Assembly: GCA_021819085.1 (NCBI GenBank) | Contig: JAKASJ010000014.1 | Location: forward strand, 1-64,000 | Length of the DNA: 64,000 bases | Reading direction: 5' to 3' | Source of the DNA: Pseudomonadota bacterium | GTDB lineage: Bacteria > Pseudomonadota > Gammaproteobacteria > Acidiferrobacterales > UBA6901 | Part shown: positions 54,313-63,290 of the stretch, piece after piece | How positions within the stretch are numbered: the stretch's first letter is position 1 | How the letters are laid out: the number at the start of each line of letters is the position of its first letter | The notes under the pieces: model-generated | Database searches by the model: none | The model's input: only the letters and a program-made list of their open reading frames with translations | What the model was told of the DNA's origin: nothing | Translations under genes and position numbers: made by a program

Positions 54313-55179
54313 GTGATCGGGCGGCTGGCCGTCCTCGGCGTCGGCCTCATCGGCGGGTCGCTGGCGCGCGCCCTGCGCGCGGCGGGGGCGGTCGAGGAGG
54401 TCGTCGGTTACGGCCGCGGCCAGGCCAATCTCCGGAAGGCGATGGAACTTGGCGTGATCGACCGTGCGGAGTGCTCGGCTGCGCGTGCGGTGAGTGCGGC
54501 CGACATGATTGTGCTTGCGCTTCCGGTCGGATCGATGGCCGCCACGCTGAGCGAGATCGCCCCGCAGATCGGTGCCCAGACTGTGGTGACCGACGTCGGC
54601 AGCGTGAAGGGCAGCGTCGTGAGTGCGGCACGCGCGGCACTCGGTGAGCACTTCCGCCGGTTCGTGCCGGGACATCCGATCGCCGGAACCGAGCAGTCCG
54701 GCGTCGCAGCGTCCTTCGCCGAGCTGTTCCGGGACCGGCGTGTGGTGCTCACCCCGGTGGCCGAGACCGATCCCGATGCACTCGAGCGCGTGCGTTCGAT
54801 GTGGCAGGCGACCGGGGCGCAGACCGTATCGATGGAGGTCAGCCATCACGACGAGATCCTGGCCGCAACGAGCCATCTGCCGCATCTTCTGGCCTATTGC
54901 CTGGTCGATACCCTGGCGTGCATGGATGACAGCCGCGTGATTTTCGATTTTGCCGCTGGCGGGTTCCGCGATTTCACCCGCATCGCAGGGAGCGATCCGG
55001 TGATGTGGCGCGACATCTGTCTGGCAAATCGCGCTGCGATCCTGGCCGCGCTCGGGCAATACCGCAGCGACCTGGATGCACTGATGTCCGCCATAGGGCG
55101 GGACGACGGTGACTGGCTGCTGGAACTTTTTACGCGCGCCAAACGCGAGCGCGATGCGCTCAACGGCGGCCGCAGGTAG
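54313..55179 (+). CDS. tyrA: Prephenate dehydrogenase TyrA
   Basis: TyrA oxidatively decarboxylates prephenate (or dehydrogenates arogenate) in tyrosine synthesis. The NAD(P)-binding motif LAVLGVGLIGGSLARAL lies at the very start. Also visible are VVTDVGSVKG, the substrate-site motif GHPIAGTEQSG and the helical C-terminal domain with SHHDEILAATSHLPHLLAY and GGFRDFTRIA. Started at GTG 54313 it has 288 aa, the normal size for a monofunctional TyrA without chorismate mutase or ACT domain. The track's 42-residue extension is Cys/Arg-rich and not family-like. GGAG about 14 bases upstream is a weak ribosome binding site. It lies between aroF and aroA. Confidence 0.94.
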   Translation: MIGRLAVLGVGLIGGSLARALRAAGAVEEVVGYGRGQANLRKAMELGVIDRAECSAARAVSAADMIVLALPVGSMAATLSEIAPQIGAQTVVTDVGSVKGSVVSAARAALGEHFRRFVPGHPIAGTEQSGVAASFAELFRDRRVVLTPVAETDPDALERVRSMWQATGAQTVSMEVSHHDEILAATSHLPHLLAYCLVDTLACMDDSRVIFDFAAGGFRDFTRIAGSDPVMWRDICLANRAAILAALGQYRSDLDALMSAIGRDDGDWLLELFTRAKRERDALNGGRR

Positions 55180-55251
55180 GAAGCTGCGCCATGCCGTCCG
55201 GCCACAAACCCCTGCCGCCCGCGCGCCGATTCATATACTTCGAGAACCGCG

Positions 55252-56604
55252 ATGACTGCCAGACCAGAAACAGCGCAATCCCCGTTTGACTACCTGATAG
55301 AACCCGGAGGGAGGCTGAGCGGCCGCCTGCGCGTGCCCGGCGACAAGTCCATCTCCCACCGCTGCGTCATGCTTGGGGCGCTCGCCCGCGGGCAGACGCG
55401 GGTGAGCGGACTGCTGGAGGGCGAGGATGTGCTCGCCACGCTTGCCGCGTTCCGTGCCATGGGCGTGGAAGCCGCCGGTCCACGCGACGGCTCTCTGCTG
55501 ATCCGTGGTGCGGGTCTGCACGGCCTGCGTCCGCCGCCGGCGGCGCTCGACATGGGCAACTCTGGCACCGCGATGCGCCTGATGGCCGGGATTCTTTCGG
55601 GACAGGCATTTGATTCGGTACTCACGGGGGATGAATCGCTGAGCAATCGTCCGATGGGCCGGGTCGCCGAACCGCTGGCGGCGATGGGCGCTCGCATCGA
55701 GACCGCCGCCGGCGGCAAGCCACCGCTGCGGATCCACGGCGGGCAGCGGCTGTGCGGCATCGACTACCGCCTGCCGGTGCCGAGCGCCCAGGTCAAATCG
55801 GCACTGCTGCTCGCCGGCCTGTACGCCGGGGGCGTGACGTGCGTGCGTGAACCCGCGCCCACCCGGGACCACACCGAGCGCATGCTGCGGGGTTTCGGAT
55901 ACCCGGTCCAGACCGAGGGAAGCATCATCAGCCTGCGCGGCGGCGGCGCCCTGACCGCCTGCGCCATCGATGTGCCTGCGGACATTTCCTCGGCCGCGTT
56001 TTTTCTGGTAGGTGCGGCCATGACCCCCGGCTCTGATCTGGTCCTGGAGCATGTCGGTGTCAACCCAACGCGCATTGGTGTGCTGAACATTCTGCGTGCC
56101 ATGGGAGCGGCGATCGAGGTGGTCAACGAACGCATGATCGGCGGCGAGCCGGTAGCTGACCTGCGTGTGACGGGAAGCCGACTGCACGGCATCGATGTCC
56201 CGCAGGACCAGGTGCCGCTGGCGATTGATGAATTTCCGGCGCTGTTCATTGCGGCCGCCAGCGCCGAAGGCCGGACGCGGCTCGCCGGAGCGGGGGAGTT
56301 GCGGGTAAAGGAAAGCGACCGCATTTCGGTCATGGCTAAAGGACTCATGCGCCTGGGCGTGGACACGCACGAGACGCCGGATGGGATCATTATCCAGGGC
56401 GGGAAACTGGGATTTAGCCGGGAGCGGATGGAGGTCGACAGCGGCGGGGACCATCGCGTGGCCATGGCGTTTGCCATGGCTGCACTGCGCGCCGGGGGAC
56501 CGATCCGCGTGCGAGACTGCCGCAATGTTGCCACCTCGTTTCCCGGTTTCGCAGCACTGGCGAGCCGCGCCGGGCTGGCCATTCGCGCGATCGGGCCGGA
56601 CTGA
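55252..56604 (+). CDS. aroA: 5-enolpyruvylshikimate-3-phosphate synthase (class II type motifs)
   Basis: EPSP synthase transfers the enolpyruvyl group of PEP to shikimate-3-phosphate. The 450-residue sequence has the N-terminal LRVPGDKSISHRCVMLGAL and the full set of motifs that define class II enzymes: GDKSIS, SAQVK, RDHTE and N-P-T-R (VNPTRIG). The PEP-loop reads DMGNSGTAMRLM. Class II enzymes are usually less sensitive to glyphosate than E. coli-type class I, but sensitivity was not measured. ATG 55252 follows tyrA by 72 bases. cmk starts three bases after the stop, the usual aroA-cmk-rpsA order. Confidence 0.96.
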   Translation: MTARPETAQSPFDYLIEPGGRLSGRLRVPGDKSISHRCVMLGALARGQTRVSGLLEGEDVLATLAAFRAMGVEAAGPRDGSLLIRGAGLHGLRPPPAALDMGNSGTAMRLMAGILSGQAFDSVLTGDESLSNRPMGRVAEPLAAMGARIETAAGGKPPLRIHGGQRLCGIDYRLPVPSAQVKSALLLAGLYAGGVTCVREPAPTRDHTERMLRGFGYPVQTEGSIISLRGGGALTACAIDVPADISSAAFFLVGAAMTPGSDLVLEHVGVNPTRIGVLNILRAMGAAIEVVNERMIGGEPVADLRVTGSRLHGIDVPQDQVPLAIDEFPALFIAAASAEGRTRLAGAGELRVKESDRISVMAKGLMRLGVDTHETPDGIIIQGGKLGFSRERMEVDSGGDHRVAMAFAMAALRAGGPIRVRDCRNVATSFPGFAALASRAGLAIRAIGPD

Positions 56605-56607
56605 GAC

Positions 56608-57300
56608 ATGAACGCGAACGCAACTGCAACCGTACCGGTCGTCGCTATCGATGGCCCTGGCGGATCCGGCAAGGGGACGGTGAGTCAGCTGTTGGCGGCG
56701 CGTCTGGCCTGGCATTACCTGGACAGCGGCGCGCTGTACCGCGCGGTCGGGCTGGCGGCGCAGGAAAAGGGGGTCAGGTTCGATGACGCCGCGGCTCTGG
56801 CCCATTTGGCGCGCGTGGCGGACATCCGCTTCGAGCCGCAGGCCAGCGGGCAGCCGCCCCGGGTCTGGCTCGACGGACGGGATGTGAGCGACGTGTTGCG
56901 CACCGAGGAGACGGGGTGCCTTGCCTCGCGGGTCGCCCAGTTTCCCGCCGTGCGCGAGGCACTGCTCGACAAGCAGCGGGATTTTCGCCGTCAGCCGGGC
57001 CTGGTTGCGGACGGGCGCGATATGGGCACGACCGTGTTTCCGGAGGCGATTCTTAAGGTGTTTCTGACCGCCAGTCCGGAGGTGCGTGCCGAAAGGCGCT
57101 ATAAACAGTTGAAGGAAAAGGGGTTAGATGTTATCCTTTCAAGGCTATTGGGGGAGATTCGTGAGCGCGATGCGCGCGATGCCGCGCGCCAGGCCTCACC
57201 GTTAAGACCCGCCGCAGATGCCGAGATACTCGACACTTCCAGCCTGAGCATTGCGCAGGCGGTGGAGTTGATCTTTCAGCGTCTTCAGCAGCGGTTGTGA
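56608..57300 (+). CDS. cmk: Cytidylate kinase Cmk
   Basis: Cmk phosphorylates CMP and dCMP with ATP, recycling nucleotides for RNA, DNA and phospholipid precursors. The 230-residue protein has the P-loop AIDGPGGSGKGTVSQLLA, the CMP-binding LDSGALYRA, the Arg-rich SRVAQFPAVREAL and VADGRDMGTTVFPEA, and a C-terminal LID region with RLLGEIRERDARDAARQ. The start at 56608 lies three bases after aroA. It is followed by a 172-base leader before rpsA that contains no ORF of note. Confidence 0.97.
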   Translation: MNANATATVPVVAIDGPGGSGKGTVSQLLAARLAWHYLDSGALYRAVGLAAQEKGVRFDDAAALAHLARVADIRFEPQASGQPPRVWLDGRDVSDVLRTEETGCLASRVAQFPAVREALLDKQRDFRRQPGLVADGRDMGTTVFPEAILKVFLTASPEVRAERRYKQLKEKGLDVILSRLLGEIRERDARDAARQASPLRPAADAEILDTSSLSIAQAVELIFQRLQQRL

Positions 57301-57472
57301 CGGCAGGTCCGGCGGACGGCTGCCACGAAACTCCAGAACGTTAACGTCTATCCCATGGTGCCACGCGGCCTTCCGTATCCAGATGGTGCGCCGTGATTCC
57401 ATGGACAGCGCATTGGGAGGTCACGGTTTGTGCTGCGGCCGCCCCAATTTTCAAACAGGTTAACCAACAATC

Positions 57473-59149
57473 ATGAGTGAAAGTTTCGCCGAGCTGTTCG
57501 AACAGAGTCTGACCAAGGTCCCCGTCCGTTCCGGCGGGTTGGTTACAGGCGAGGTCATGCATGTCGATAACGAGATTGTCGTCGTGGATGCCGGCCTTAA
57601 GTCCGAAGGCATGATCCCGGCCGAGCAGTTCCGCGATAGCCACGGCGAACTGAATGTGAAAGTCGGCGACATGGTCGAAGTCGTCGTCGAGAATATCGAG
57701 GACGGGTTTGGCGAAACCCGCCTTTCGCGCGAGAAGGCCTGCCGCGTCAAGGCCTGGGACATCCTGGAGAAGGCGTTCGAAGCGCAGTCGGTGGTCACCG
57801 GCGTCATCACCGACAAGGTGAAGGGCGGATTCACGGTTGCGATCGACACCATCCGGGCCTTCCTGCCCGGGTCGCTGGTGGACGTGCGCCCGGTGCGCGA
57901 CCCGAGCTATCTCGAAGGCAAGGACCTGGAGTTCAAGGTCATCAAGCTGGACCGCAAGCGCAACAACGTCGTTGTGTCGCGCCGGGCAGTGGTGGAATCG
58001 GAGATGTCGGTGGAGCGCGATGCGCTGCTGTCGAACCTCGAAGAAGGCCAGATCGTGAAGGGAGTGGTCAAGAACCTCACGGATTACGGCGCCTTTGTGG
58101 ACCTCGGCGGCATCGACGGCCTGCTGCATATCACCGATCTCGCCTGGAAACGCGTGAAGCATCCCTCGGAAGTGCTCAAGATCGGCGATGAAATCGAGGC
58201 GAAAGTGCTGCGCTTCGACCGCGAACGCAATCGCGTTTCGCTCGGACTCAAACAGCTTGGCGACGACCCCTGGGTCGATCTCTCGCGGCGCTATCCGGAA
58301 GGTACGCGCCTGTTCGGGAAAGTCACCAACATCACCGACTACGGCGCCTTTGTCGAGATCGAGGAGGGCGTGGAAGGTCTGGTGCATGTTTCGGAGATGG
58401 ACTGGACCAACAAGAACATCCATCCCACCAAGGTCGTTCAGCTGGGCGACGAGGTGGAAGTCATGGTGCTCGACATAGATTCCGAGCGCCGGCGCATCTC
58501 GCTCGGCATCAAGCAGTGTCAGCCGAATCCGTGGGAGGAATTCGCCGCCAGCCATAACAAGGGCGACAAGGTGCACGGCCAGATCAAGTCGATCACCGAC
58601 TTTGGCGTGTTCGTCGGACTTGAGGGTGGCATCGACGGTCTGATTCACCTGAGCGATCTGTCGTGGGGCCGTGCCGGAGAAGAGGCGGTTCGCGACTACA
58701 AGAAGGGCGATGATCTGGAGGCCGTGGTGCTGGCCATCGATCCGGAACGGGAGCGCATTTCGCTCGGTATCAAGCAGATGGAGGGCGATCCGTTTACGAG
58801 TTTCGTGGCCGAGCACGGCAAGGGAAGCGTCGTCAAGGGCACCGTCGGCGCAGTTGACGCCAAGGGAGCAGTGGTTAAACTTTCTGATGAGGTCGAGGGA
58901 TATCTACGGGCGTCCGAGCTTTCGCGCGACCGGATCGAGGATGCGCGCACGGTACTCAATGAAGGTGATGCCATAGAGGCCAAGATCACCACGATTGACC
59001 GCAAGAACCGCAAGATCTCGCTGTCTGTGAAGGCCAAGGATCTTGAGGAGGAGAATGAAGCGGTTCAGGAGTACACGCGCAAGTCCGGAACCGGGGGGTC
59101 GAGCCTCGCGGACAAGCTGAAAGAGAAGCTGGTCAACAAGGACAGCTAG
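57473..59149 (+). CDS. rpsA: 30S ribosomal protein S1
   Basis: S1 binds mRNA on the small ribosomal subunit and is needed for initiation on structured or weak-Shine-Dalgarno mRNAs. The 558-residue protein has six S1 (OB-fold) repeats. Domains 3-6 are easily seen from repeated units such as [43 protein letters not shown] and [22 protein letters not shown], each followed by RISLGIKQ-type ends. This is the full gammaproteobacterial form. ATG 57473 is preceded by a gene-free leader, consistent with the known translational autoregulation of rpsA by its own 5' region, though the control element itself was not identified. Confidence 0.98.
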   Translation: MSESFAELFEQSLTKVPVRSGGLVTGEVMHVDNEIVVVDAGLKSEGMIPAEQFRDSHGELNVKVGDMVEVVVENIEDGFGETRLSREKACRVKAWDILEKAFEAQSVVTGVITDKVKGGFTVAIDTIRAFLPGSLVDVRPVRDPSYLEGKDLEFKVIKLDRKRNNVVVSRRAVVESEMSVERDALLSNLEEGQIVKGVVKNLTDYGAFVDLGGIDGLLHITDLAWKRVKHPSEVLKIGDEIEAKVLRFDRERNRVSLGLKQLGDDPWVDLSRRYPEGTRLFGKVTNITDYGAFVEIEEGVEGLVHVSEMDWTNKNIHPTKVVQLGDEVEVMVLDIDSERRRISLGIKQCQPNPWEEFAASHNKGDKVHGQIKSITDFGVFVGLEGGIDGLIHLSDLSWGRAGEEAVRDYKKGDDLEAVVLAIDPERERISLGIKQMEGDPFTSFVAEHGKGSVVKGTVGAVDAKGAVVKLSDEVEGYLRASELSRDRIEDARTVLNEGDAIEAKITTIDRKNRKISLSVKAKDLEEENEAVQEYTRKSGTGGSSLADKLKEKLVNKDS

Positions 59150-59210
59150 GCGTCGTGTGATGTGCGGCTGTTGCTAGCCGGCTTTATGCACAGTCCTGAG
59201 GGTGCCAGAG

Positions 59211-59489
59211 ATGACCAAGTCGGAGTTGATCGCTGTGCTTGCGGCCAAGCAGCCGCAGCTCGAATACCGGGATGTGGAGCTTGCCGTGAAGGAGCTGCTT
59301 GAGCAGATGTCTGCGGCGCTGGCGGCGGGGGAGCGCATCGAAGTACGGGGTTTCGGGAGTTTCTCGCTGCATTACCGTCCGCCGCGGCTGGGACGCAACC
59401 CCAAGACCGGAGACTCGGTCAGGGTTCCTGACAAGCACGTGCCGCACTTCAAGCCCGGCAAGGAGTTGCGGGAGCGCGTCGATCTTTAG
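59211..59489 (+). CDS. ihfB: Integration host factor subunit beta (IHF-beta)
   Basis: IHF-beta is the HU-family DNA-bending protein that pairs with IHF-alpha to bend specific sites. The 92-residue product starts [14 protein letters not shown] and has [20 protein letters not shown] and the intercalating-proline arm [10 protein letters not shown], then [15 protein letters not shown] use ATG 59211, matching IHF-beta N-termini and preceded by GAGGGT; the track's GTG 59202 adds three residues. It lies 61 bases after rpsA, the standard neighbour. A strong intrinsic terminator follows 40 bases after the stop. Confidence 0.97.
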   Translation: MTKSELIAVLAAKQPQLEYRDVELAVKELLEQMSAALAAGERIEVRGFGSFSLHYRPPRLGRNPKTGDSVRVPDKHVPHFKPGKELRERVDL

Positions 59490-59528
59490 AGGCGGTCATC
59501 GGTCCAGTCCGGTCCGGCTTCAGGACAG

Positions 59529-59566
59529 AAAGCGGCATTGGGGTTTTCCAATGCCGCTTTTGTTTT
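59529..59566 (+). terminator. Intrinsic terminator after ihfB
   Basis: A perfect 13-bp stem (AAAGCGGCATTGG with CCAATGCCGCTTT) surrounds a 6-base loop (GGTTTT) and is followed by TGTTTT. The A-rich 5' side makes it usable in both directions. It is the clearest terminator in the window and separates the rpsA-ihfB transcript from lapAB. Confidence 0.92.
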
Positions 59567-59653
59567 CGGTGGCCCGCAACGGCGGTTAATCCTTTCCGGT
59601 TTTTCTTGTATTGTGTCTGCCGGATCCTTAATAGCGAGTGTGTGGAGGCAGTT

Positions 59654-59950
59654 ATGAAACGGCTGCTGTATTTCCTGCTGGGAGTCGTGACGGTTTTCAT
59701 CGGTCTGAGTTTTGCCTACAAGAATTCCGATGTGGTTGCGCTGAACTACTATTTCGGCCTGCACTGGGAAAGCCCGCTGTCCCTGATGCTCCTTGCGACT
59801 CTGGCGATCGGCATCGTCCTGGGGTTCGTAGCGAGCCTCGGCATGGTCGTGCGCATGCAGCGCCAGCTGGTGCGCGCCCGCCGCGAGATACGCGAGATCG
59901 AACAGGAAGTCATGAACCTGCGCGCGTTGCCGATCAAGGACGTGCTGTAG
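59654..59950 (+). CDS. lapA: Lipopolysaccharide assembly protein A (LapA/YciS)
   Basis: This small inner-membrane protein (98 aa) has two transmembrane helices (about residues 4-22 and 42-65) and a cytoplasmic coiled tail (QRQLVRARREIREIEQEVMNL). LapA works with LapB and FtsH in controlling LpxC levels and LPS synthesis. SFAYKNSDVVALNYYFGLHW after the first helix is typical of the family. GGAGG lies 7 bases before ATG 59654; the track's start 16 codons earlier is unlikely. The lapB ATG follows two bases after the stop. Confidence 0.92.
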   Translation: MKRLLYFLLGVVTVFIGLSFAYKNSDVVALNYYFGLHWESPLSLMLLATLAIGIVLGFVASLGMVVRMQRQLVRARREIREIEQEVMNLRALPIKDVL

Positions 59951-59952
59951 GC

Positions 59953-61164
59953 ATGCAACTCGCCGCGATCGATCTGCTGTGGCTGCTGTTGCCCGTGGCG
60001 GCGGCGTCCGGCTGGTTCGTGGCGCGCCTGGATCAGAAGCATCGGTCAGGGCGTACCGCCCGGGGCCTGCCTTCGGCCTACTTCAAGGGGCTCAATTTCC
60101 TGCTCAATGAGCAGCCCGACAAGGCGATCGAGGTGTTCATCCAGATGCTCGAGGTCGACTCGGATACGGTCGAAACGCATCTCGCCCTGGGCAATCTTTT
60201 CCGGCGTCGTGGCGAGGTGGAGCGTGCCATCCGCATTCATCAGAATCTCATAGCCCGCCCCACGCTCGACAAGAACCAGCGTTCCCTGGCGCTGCTGGAA
60301 CTCGGCCAGGATTACCTCAAGGCGGGCCTGTTCGATCGAGCCGAGAACCTGTTCCTGGAGCTCGCGGAAATACGGCAGCACACCGAGCAGGCACTGCGCT
60401 TCCTGGTGCATATCTTCCAGCAGGAAAAGGAGTGGGATCAGGCGATCTCGGTAAGTCGCCGGCTCGCGCGGGCGTCGGGCCGCAGTCAGGACGAAGTGAT
60501 TGCGCAGTTTTACTGTGAACTTGCCGAGCAGGCCTTTGCCGAGGGCAACGCCGTCTCGGCGCGGCGTCTGGTGAACGATGCGTTCGGCGCCGACCGCAAT
60601 TGCGTGCGCGCAAGCATACTTCTGGGCCGTCTCGAAGTGGCGGCAGGCCGGCACCGGGAGGCGCTCAAGGCATGGAAAAGGATCGAGGAGCAGGACCCGG
60701 TTTATCTGGGCGAGGTGGCAGGCCTGATCGCTGCAAGCTATCAGGCGCTCAATGACGAAGCGGGGCTGTATGAATATTTCGACGCGGTGCGGCGCCGGCA
60801 TGGCGGCGTTGCGCTGATGCTGGCGCTTGCCGATGTGATCAGGAGCCGGGACGGCGTACAGGCTGCCGAAGAGTTCGTTACTGCCTGGCTGCGTCAGCAA
60901 CCTTCGGTTCAGGGACTGCATCGCCTTCTGGCGCTGAATCTGGTCGGGGCGGACACCACGAACCAGGCCGATCTCAATCTGCTGCAGGGCGTGATCGGCG
61001 AGTTGCTCGAGCAGCAGCAGGGTTACCTGTGCCAGGAATGCGGTTTCCGGGGCAAGACGCTGCACTGGCAGTGTCCGGGCTGCCACCGGTGGAATACGGT
61101 AAAACCGATTCCCGGACAGCCCGAGGAGCGGACGCAGGAGAGGCGGCGTGGCCAGCATATCTGA
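59953..61164 (+). CDS. lapB: Lipopolysaccharide assembly protein B (LapB/YciM)
   Basis: LapB is the essential adaptor that presents LpxC to the FtsH protease and so balances LPS and phospholipid synthesis. The 403-residue protein has an N-terminal membrane anchor ([18 protein letters not shown]), about nine TPR-type helical repeats (50-340) and a C-terminal rubredoxin-like metal site with two CxxC pairs (CQECGF and CPGC). All expected elements are intact. The start at ATG 59953 is fixed by the anchor; the track's extension is out of frame with lapA and spurious. The end overlaps the pyrF start by 17 bases. Confidence 0.96.
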   Translation: MQLAAIDLLWLLLPVAAASGWFVARLDQKHRSGRTARGLPSAYFKGLNFLLNEQPDKAIEVFIQMLEVDSDTVETHLALGNLFRRRGEVERAIRIHQNLIARPTLDKNQRSLALLELGQDYLKAGLFDRAENLFLELAEIRQHTEQALRFLVHIFQQEKEWDQAISVSRRLARASGRSQDEVIAQFYCELAEQAFAEGNAVSARRLVNDAFGADRNCVRASILLGRLEVAAGRHREALKAWKRIEEQDPVYLGEVAGLIAASYQALNDEAGLYEYFDAVRRRHGGVALMLALADVIRSRDGVQAAEEFVTAWLRQQPSVQGLHRLLALNLVGADTTNQADLNLLQGVIGELLEQQQGYLCQECGFRGKTLHWQCPGCHRWNTVKPIPGQPEERTQERRRGQHI

Positions 61165-61888
61165 CGGCATCGCCGGCCCGCTGCGCAAGGATCCGCGCAT
61201 CATAGTGGCGCTGGATTTTCCGTCCCGGGCTGATGCGCTTGCGTTCGCCGGCCGGGTCACGCCCGCACTGTGCCGACTCAAGGTGGGGCTTGAGCTGTTT
61301 GCCGCCGCGGGCCCGGGGGTTGTCGAGGAGCTTGCAGCGCGCGGATTCGATGTCTTCCTCGATCTGAAGTTTCACGACATCCCTACTACTGTGGCACGGG
61401 CGTGTGCGGCCGCCGCCCGTCTGGGTGCGTGGATGCTCAACGTACATGCGCTGGGCGGTGTCCAGATGCTTGAAGCGGCGCGCACGGCGCTGGAGGCAGG
61501 CGTGACACGCCGCCCGCTCCTGATCGGCGTGACCGTCCTCACGAGCCATGGAGCCGAAACGCTCGGGGAGATCGGGTTGCCGCCGGATCCGGCGGCCCAG
61601 GTGCTGCGACTCGCGAGGCTGGTGAAGACGGCTGGACTGGACGGGATAGTCTGTTCCGCTCGCGAGGCCGGGATCCTGCGTGTACGGTTTGGAACCGACT
61701 TCGTGCTGGTCACTCCGGGCATCCGCCCGAGCGGTGTCGCGCCCGATGACCAGCAGCGAACCATGACTCCGCTTGCGGCGCTGCGTCAGGGGGCAGATTT
61801 TCTCGTGATTGGCCGGCCCATTACCCAGGCTCCTGATCCGGTCGCGGCGCTTGAGGAAATCAATAATCAGCTGCGGGCCCCGCTTTGA
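61148..61888 (+). CDS. pyrF: Orotidine 5'-phosphate decarboxylase PyrF
   Basis: PyrF catalyses the last step of UMP synthesis. The 246-residue TIM-barrel has [23 protein letters not shown] and the catalytic Asp-Lys-x-x-Asp array in [16 protein letters not shown]. It also has VTVLTSHG, the phosphate-binding LVTPGIRP and [18 protein letters not shown]. The start is GTG 61148 with GGAGAGG upstream, overlapping the end of lapB. The lapAB-pyrF order is standard in Gammaproteobacteria. A gap of 172 bases to rfaH follows. Confidence 0.97.
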   Translation: MASISDGIAGPLRKDPRIIVALDFPSRADALAFAGRVTPALCRLKVGLELFAAAGPGVVEELAARGFDVFLDLKFHDIPTTVARACAAAARLGAWMLNVHALGGVQMLEAARTALEAGVTRRPLLIGVTVLTSHGAETLGEIGLPPDPAAQVLRLARLVKTAGLDGIVCSAREAGILRVRFGTDFVLVTPGIRPSGVAPDDQQRTMTPLAALRQGADFLVIGRPITQAPDPVAALEEINNQLRAPL

Positions 61889-62060
61889 GGATTGCCTGCA
61901 TGTATTGCGACCGGATCCGGTACAGATCTGCGCCGAACCATTGGCGTCGAGGCTGCTTTGTCCGGGAGAGATTGCAGATTAACGCGGCGGATCCGGTTTC
62001 CACCGCCTGTGCGGACAGAACACCAGTCTGGGTCATCGAAAGCAGCGTGGTGGCGGTGTC

Positions 62061-62576
62061 ATGAGCGGTTCCGATACTGAGTGCTGGTTTCTCGTTTACT
62101 CCAAGCCGCGCCAGGAAGAGACGGCGAAACAGAATCTGGAGCGTCAGGGGTACACCGTATATTTGCCGCGCGGGGTCCAAAGCCGGCGGCGTGCCGGAAA
62201 GCGCGTCACGGTAGTGGATCCGCTGTTTCCGCGTTACCTCTTCGTCCGACTGAACAGACAGTCGGACAACTGGGCGCCGATCCGATCTACGATCGGGGTC
62301 GCCGCACTGGTGCGCTTCGGATTGGAGCCGGCGCGCGTGCCCGATACGCTGGTTGCCTTGCTGCGTTCGCACGAAACCGCATCCGGAGTGCACGAGTGGA
62401 CGCTTGCTCCGCTGCGCACTGGTCAGACGGTGCGGGTCGCAGAGGGCGCATTCGCGGGGTACCACGGGATCTTTCTTGCCCGCACGAGCCGCGAGCGGGT
62501 GACCGTGCTGCTCGACATCCTGGGGCGCCCGGTACGTGCGCAGCTAACGGCAGATCAGGTGGATCCGGCGGATTAG
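62061..62576 (+). CDS. rfaH: Transcription antiterminator RfaH (NusG paralogue)
   Basis: RfaH is an operon-specific elongation factor that loads at ops elements and boosts long, horizontally acquired operons such as LPS, capsule and conjugation loci. The 171-residue protein has the NusG-N domain (about 7-105; WFLVYSKPRQEETAKQNLER, VVDPLFPRYLFVRL) and a C-terminal domain with a KOW motif (about 118-171; GQTVRVAEGAFAGYHGIF). ATG 62061 has no strong ribosome binding site. No sequence close to the ops consensus GGCGGTAGC was found in the downstream gap, so the neighbouring operon is not obviously RfaH-controlled. Confidence 0.93.
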   Translation: MSGSDTECWFLVYSKPRQEETAKQNLERQGYTVYLPRGVQSRRRAGKRVTVVDPLFPRYLFVRLNRQSDNWAPIRSTIGVAALVRFGLEPARVPDTLVALLRSHETASGVHEWTLAPLRTGQTVRVAEGAFAGYHGIFLARTSRERVTVLLDILGRPVRAQLTADQVDPAD

Positions 62577-63286
62577 CCGGCACAGGAACGATCAGCCTCT
62601 GCCAGATCGGTCGGACTGCCATCTATGCGGCGGTGCCCGGCCACCAGGGACCCCTGATCGCTTCCGGCAGCACGATCACGCCGGCGGGGCAGGTCTGACT
62701 GCAGTGACCCAAGACAGAAACGTCCATTACTGCGCCCGGGCGAACCCAGCGGGCGGCGACCTGGGCCAGTTCACTTAGGGCAATGTGACCCTCATGAACT
62801 CGCGCACCCGCGCCCAAATGGAGGCGAGATTTAATTGATAGGTAGTTCCTCCGCTGTTTTTAGCAGGCGCCCGGTTATATCGACACGGTAGATCAGGCCG
62901 CAGCCCTTGACGATAGCTGACTAGGTATTCGACACTGTATAGTAAGATGGCGCCCGTGGCGCAGCAAGGGGCGTGCATACCTGCCAGAATGCAGGTTCTA
63001 CGTGTTGCTTCCGCGCTTTCATTCTGTTCCAGCGCACCTGCGACCCACGGTGAGCCGCTTGCTGATGAATGGTACGGCGACCAAGCCTCGATCGCGAAAC
63101 TTGAGCGACGCGCGAATGGGCGTCTCGTGTTTCTGTATTGATGTCCATGTGAAGGTTGCGCGAAACGGTGGTGCGTTTTCCGCAGAGTGCCGTGTGCATC
63201 AGGCAGTTTGAAGAAATGAGGAGCGCCGGAGCCACGCGGACTGAGCGTTTCGGAAGTCTACCGGGGGGTTCGGCGGACAAGCCATC
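62577..63286. other. Gene-free stretch between rfaH and the Wadjet-like operon
   Basis: No ORF here is convincing. The first 230 bases are GC-rich; 62820-62950 is visibly AT-richer (TTTAATTGATAGG, TTTTTAGCAGG, TTGACGATAGC, CTGTATAGTAAG) and may carry the promoter of the jet operon. TTGACG at 62907 and TATAGT at 62938 are promoter-like but too far apart (25 bases) to form a normal pair. The composition change may mark the left edge of an acquired defence island. No attachment site or integrase is visible. Confidence 0.45.
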
Positions 63287-63290
63287 ATGA
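63216..63290 (+). CDS. Possible 24-codon leader ORF coupled to jetA
   Basis: A small ORF (MRSAGATRTERFGSLPGGSADKPS) ends in TGA that overlaps the jetA start as ATGA. No strong ribosome binding site precedes its ATG, and the jetA start itself has only a weak one, so coupling through this leader is conceivable. The sequence has no known family. It may equally be chance. Confidence 0.2.
   Translation: MRSAGATRTERFGSLPGGSADKPS

Noticed and set aside
62577-63286. ops element (GGCGGTAGC) that would put the following operon under RfaH control
   Set aside because: I searched the gap by eye and found no sequence close to the consensus; ACGGTAGATC near 62885 is too different.
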